A DNA stretch of 64,000 nucleotides from Phytoseiulus persimilis (taxonomy: Eukaryota; Arthropoda; Arachnida; Mesostigmata; Phytoseiidae). Below, one piece after another: positions 62,301 through 64,000 of this stretch. The stretch spans positions 8,246,001 to 8,310,000 of the forward strand of contig CM075102.1 in assembly GCA_037576195.1 (NCBI GenBank), in the 5' to 3' direction. The position numbers and the translations under genes were made by a program. The notes under the pieces were generated by a model. That model had not been told where the DNA came from. It worked only from the letters and a program-made list of their open reading frames with translations, and searched no databases. Positions within the stretch are counted from its first letter, which is position 1, and every line of letters starts with the position of its first letter.

Positions 62301-64000
62301 CCACGGAGCATCTTTCGCATAAATCATGTTGCTTCAACGGCGGCGGGCAACGGCTTTTCCAGCGATGTGAAGCAGCGAGCAGGCGACCAGACCACGACAG
62401 CGTCGACGGCAACAACTGCTCAGCATTGTGGCTCCAAGGCGAGTAACCAGAGAGAAAGAATACTTGTTCGCTAGCACAGACATCGCCGGCGAGGTCAGTG
62501 ACTTCGGGCTGCTGCCAGAGACCTCGTCGTGGTCCTCGCCAGAGACTTCAGCGGTCGGCCGGTTGATGCGTTTTTCCTCTTCACAGAAGTTTCGCCGGAG
62601 CCCGCTTCCAGCTTTCGGCTTGACGACTTTGCCACCCAAACCAACCACGAAACGAGTAAACGATTTAGATGTAGAGGTGCGTCACGGTGTTGTTTAAAGG
62701 GTTTCCAGAGACCGGCCCGAGGACACTTCCGTTCCTTTCGGAAGGTCTGGGGAGCGCCCTGTGTTTACTTCACTTCTTCCCTCCGTCCGCCCGCCCGGCC
62801 GGCAACTAAGGGATGGCGTGGCCAGTTGATGGAGTCGTCAGTGGTTTCGTTCCTGCGGTCGGCGTTCTCCATCAACAGAACGCGTTCGAGTGAAGAGCCC
62901 TCCAAGTCCATCATTATCCGCCGGGAGAGGAAGGTTTACCGCTTTCACCGACTGTCAATCGGAACAAGAGCACCGGCACGATCGGACAACACCCAAGTGT
63001 TTTTGTCCGGCTGTTGCTATTCACGCTTTAATATCAATTGGCCAGGCACCCCGATCGGACGAGACATTACTCATGGTGGCCCCACATATTCGCCGACTCC
63101 GGGCTGAGCGGTCCAGAAGAATCGCCGGTGCGAGTTCGAGCACCTTGATGACGATCGGTTGGTCGGCTCGGAGTTCTTCGCGCGAGAGTGCATCGAATGC
63201 AGCAAGAGAACGAATCCATCTTCCGTTCGTTCGCAGCGGCTGTGTGCCCTTCAATGCGGCGCCGACTCAATCGGTGACGTGTTGGAACACGTGATATCAT
63301 CGCATTCATTGTCACCTTTCGCCGAGGATAAATGCCTCCCCTATCGACCCCGCCGTATTCGTCATCGAAAAAGGACACCCACGCACAACCACCGACTTTC
63401 ACAACTGAAACCGTAGACGAGGCAGGAAAATGAAACCATCCGCGCGATCCCTGGCGGTCGCCATCGACGCCTCCTAGTCATCACGACTGTCATCGGGTTG
63501 GAAGTCGGGAAGCGGCCGTTCTCCACAACTTCCGTCGTTGTTTGGCTTCATGATTTGATATGATTTTCGCCCCGGCCTCTGCTCTCCCCGGCGTCGTGGA
63601 CGCGCACTCGGAAGGCTCAGGCGTGCGAAGCTCAACGCGGCAATTTCGATGAGATGATCACGTGGAATTGCTCCGCGGTGGCTCGCATCATTGCATTCTG
63701 GAATGCGAGCTCCCGCGTCCACTCGCAACAGCATTGTGGATTCTCTTCGTGACACCTTCATTAGTGGCGTGAGTGTTGATCTCAACTCATCGCCGACGTC
63801 TTCTATTTCATCCTGCGGTCAACTCATGAACACTATTATCCTTTCTAGCTAGCGTTCACCTTCGGCGCAGCGTTCGGAGAAACAACTCCCAACGGGATTC
63901 GCGACCTGTCCGGTCGCAGCGTTCAATCACTTGTCACTCAGCGACCAAGGAGCCACTTTGGTTAATTCGAAAACTCGGATCAACTGAATTATTCGATCAA
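58623..64000. other. Region upstream of CadN: likely 5' UTR and promoter, no second gene seen
   Basis: Only the GA tract stands out. Short overlapping frames on both strands lack recognisable domains. A CadN 5' UTR exon or promoter is expected here, but no clear TATA or splice pair fixes it. Confidence 0.5.
59301..59366. repeat. (GA)n microsatellite about 680 bp upstream of the CadN start codon
   Basis: Nearly perfect GA repeat of about 60 nt; CT on the CadN sense strand. Such tracts bind GAGA-type factors in arthropods. A promoter role is inference from position only. Confidence 0.95.

Noticed and set aside
1-64000. CRISPR arrays, bacterial operons, prophage or other prokaryotic systems
   Set aside because: The genes are spliced and animal-specific; the only repeats are eukaryotic-type microsatellites and short irregular repeats.

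Overview
This is eukaryotic DNA, most likely from an arthropod. It has spliced genes with GT-AG introns, AATAAA poly(A) signals, many microsatellites and no operons. Two protein-coding genes can be supported, both on the minus strand. The main gene is an arthropod-type classical N-cadherin (CadN) from 58,622 down to 35,595. It has 15 coding exon positions whose splice phases all join without a break into a predicted protein of 3,198 residues. The second gene is Brf1, the TFIIB-related subunit of RNA polymerase III initiation factor TFIIIB. It is one uninterrupted reading frame (53,252-51,477) lying wholly inside CadN intron 1 in the same orientation. The moderate GC content, the compact 23-kb CadN locus and the short introns would fit a small-genome arthropod such as a mesostigmatan mite. 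That taxonomic guess is inference only.

Layout. 1-34.4 kb: no convincing gene; non-coding DNA with patches of GC-rich tetranucleotide-type simple sequence (about 1.4, 3.5-5.0, 8.6-9.5, 9.9-10.9 and 16.1-16.5 kb), a cluster of a TCGATGGAA-like motif (15.47-15.73 kb), GA, TG and CA microsatellites and a 21-G run. 34.4-35.6 kb: probable CadN 3' UTR with a well-formed poly(A) site. 35.6-58.6 kb: CadN with Brf1 nested in its first intron. 58.65-64 kb: sequence upstream of CadN, including a GA tract of about 60 nt roughly 680 bp before the start codon, and no recognisable gene.

CadN runs from an N-terminal hydrophobic signal region through about 16-17 cadherin repeats, the region conserved in non-chordate classical cadherins, EGF and laminin-G modules and one transmembrane helix to a cytoplasmic tail with the conserved catenin-binding blocks. 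The most notable feature is exon 8. It exists as two tandem, homologous 55-codon versions (8a and 8b) separated by only 16 nt. That is too short to be spliced out, so the two should be mutually exclusive by geometry alone. The pair resembles one of the mutually exclusive exon pairs known from Drosophila CadN. CadN and Brf1 have no evident functional link; the nesting matters because CadN pre-mRNA must pass the Brf1 poly(A) site.
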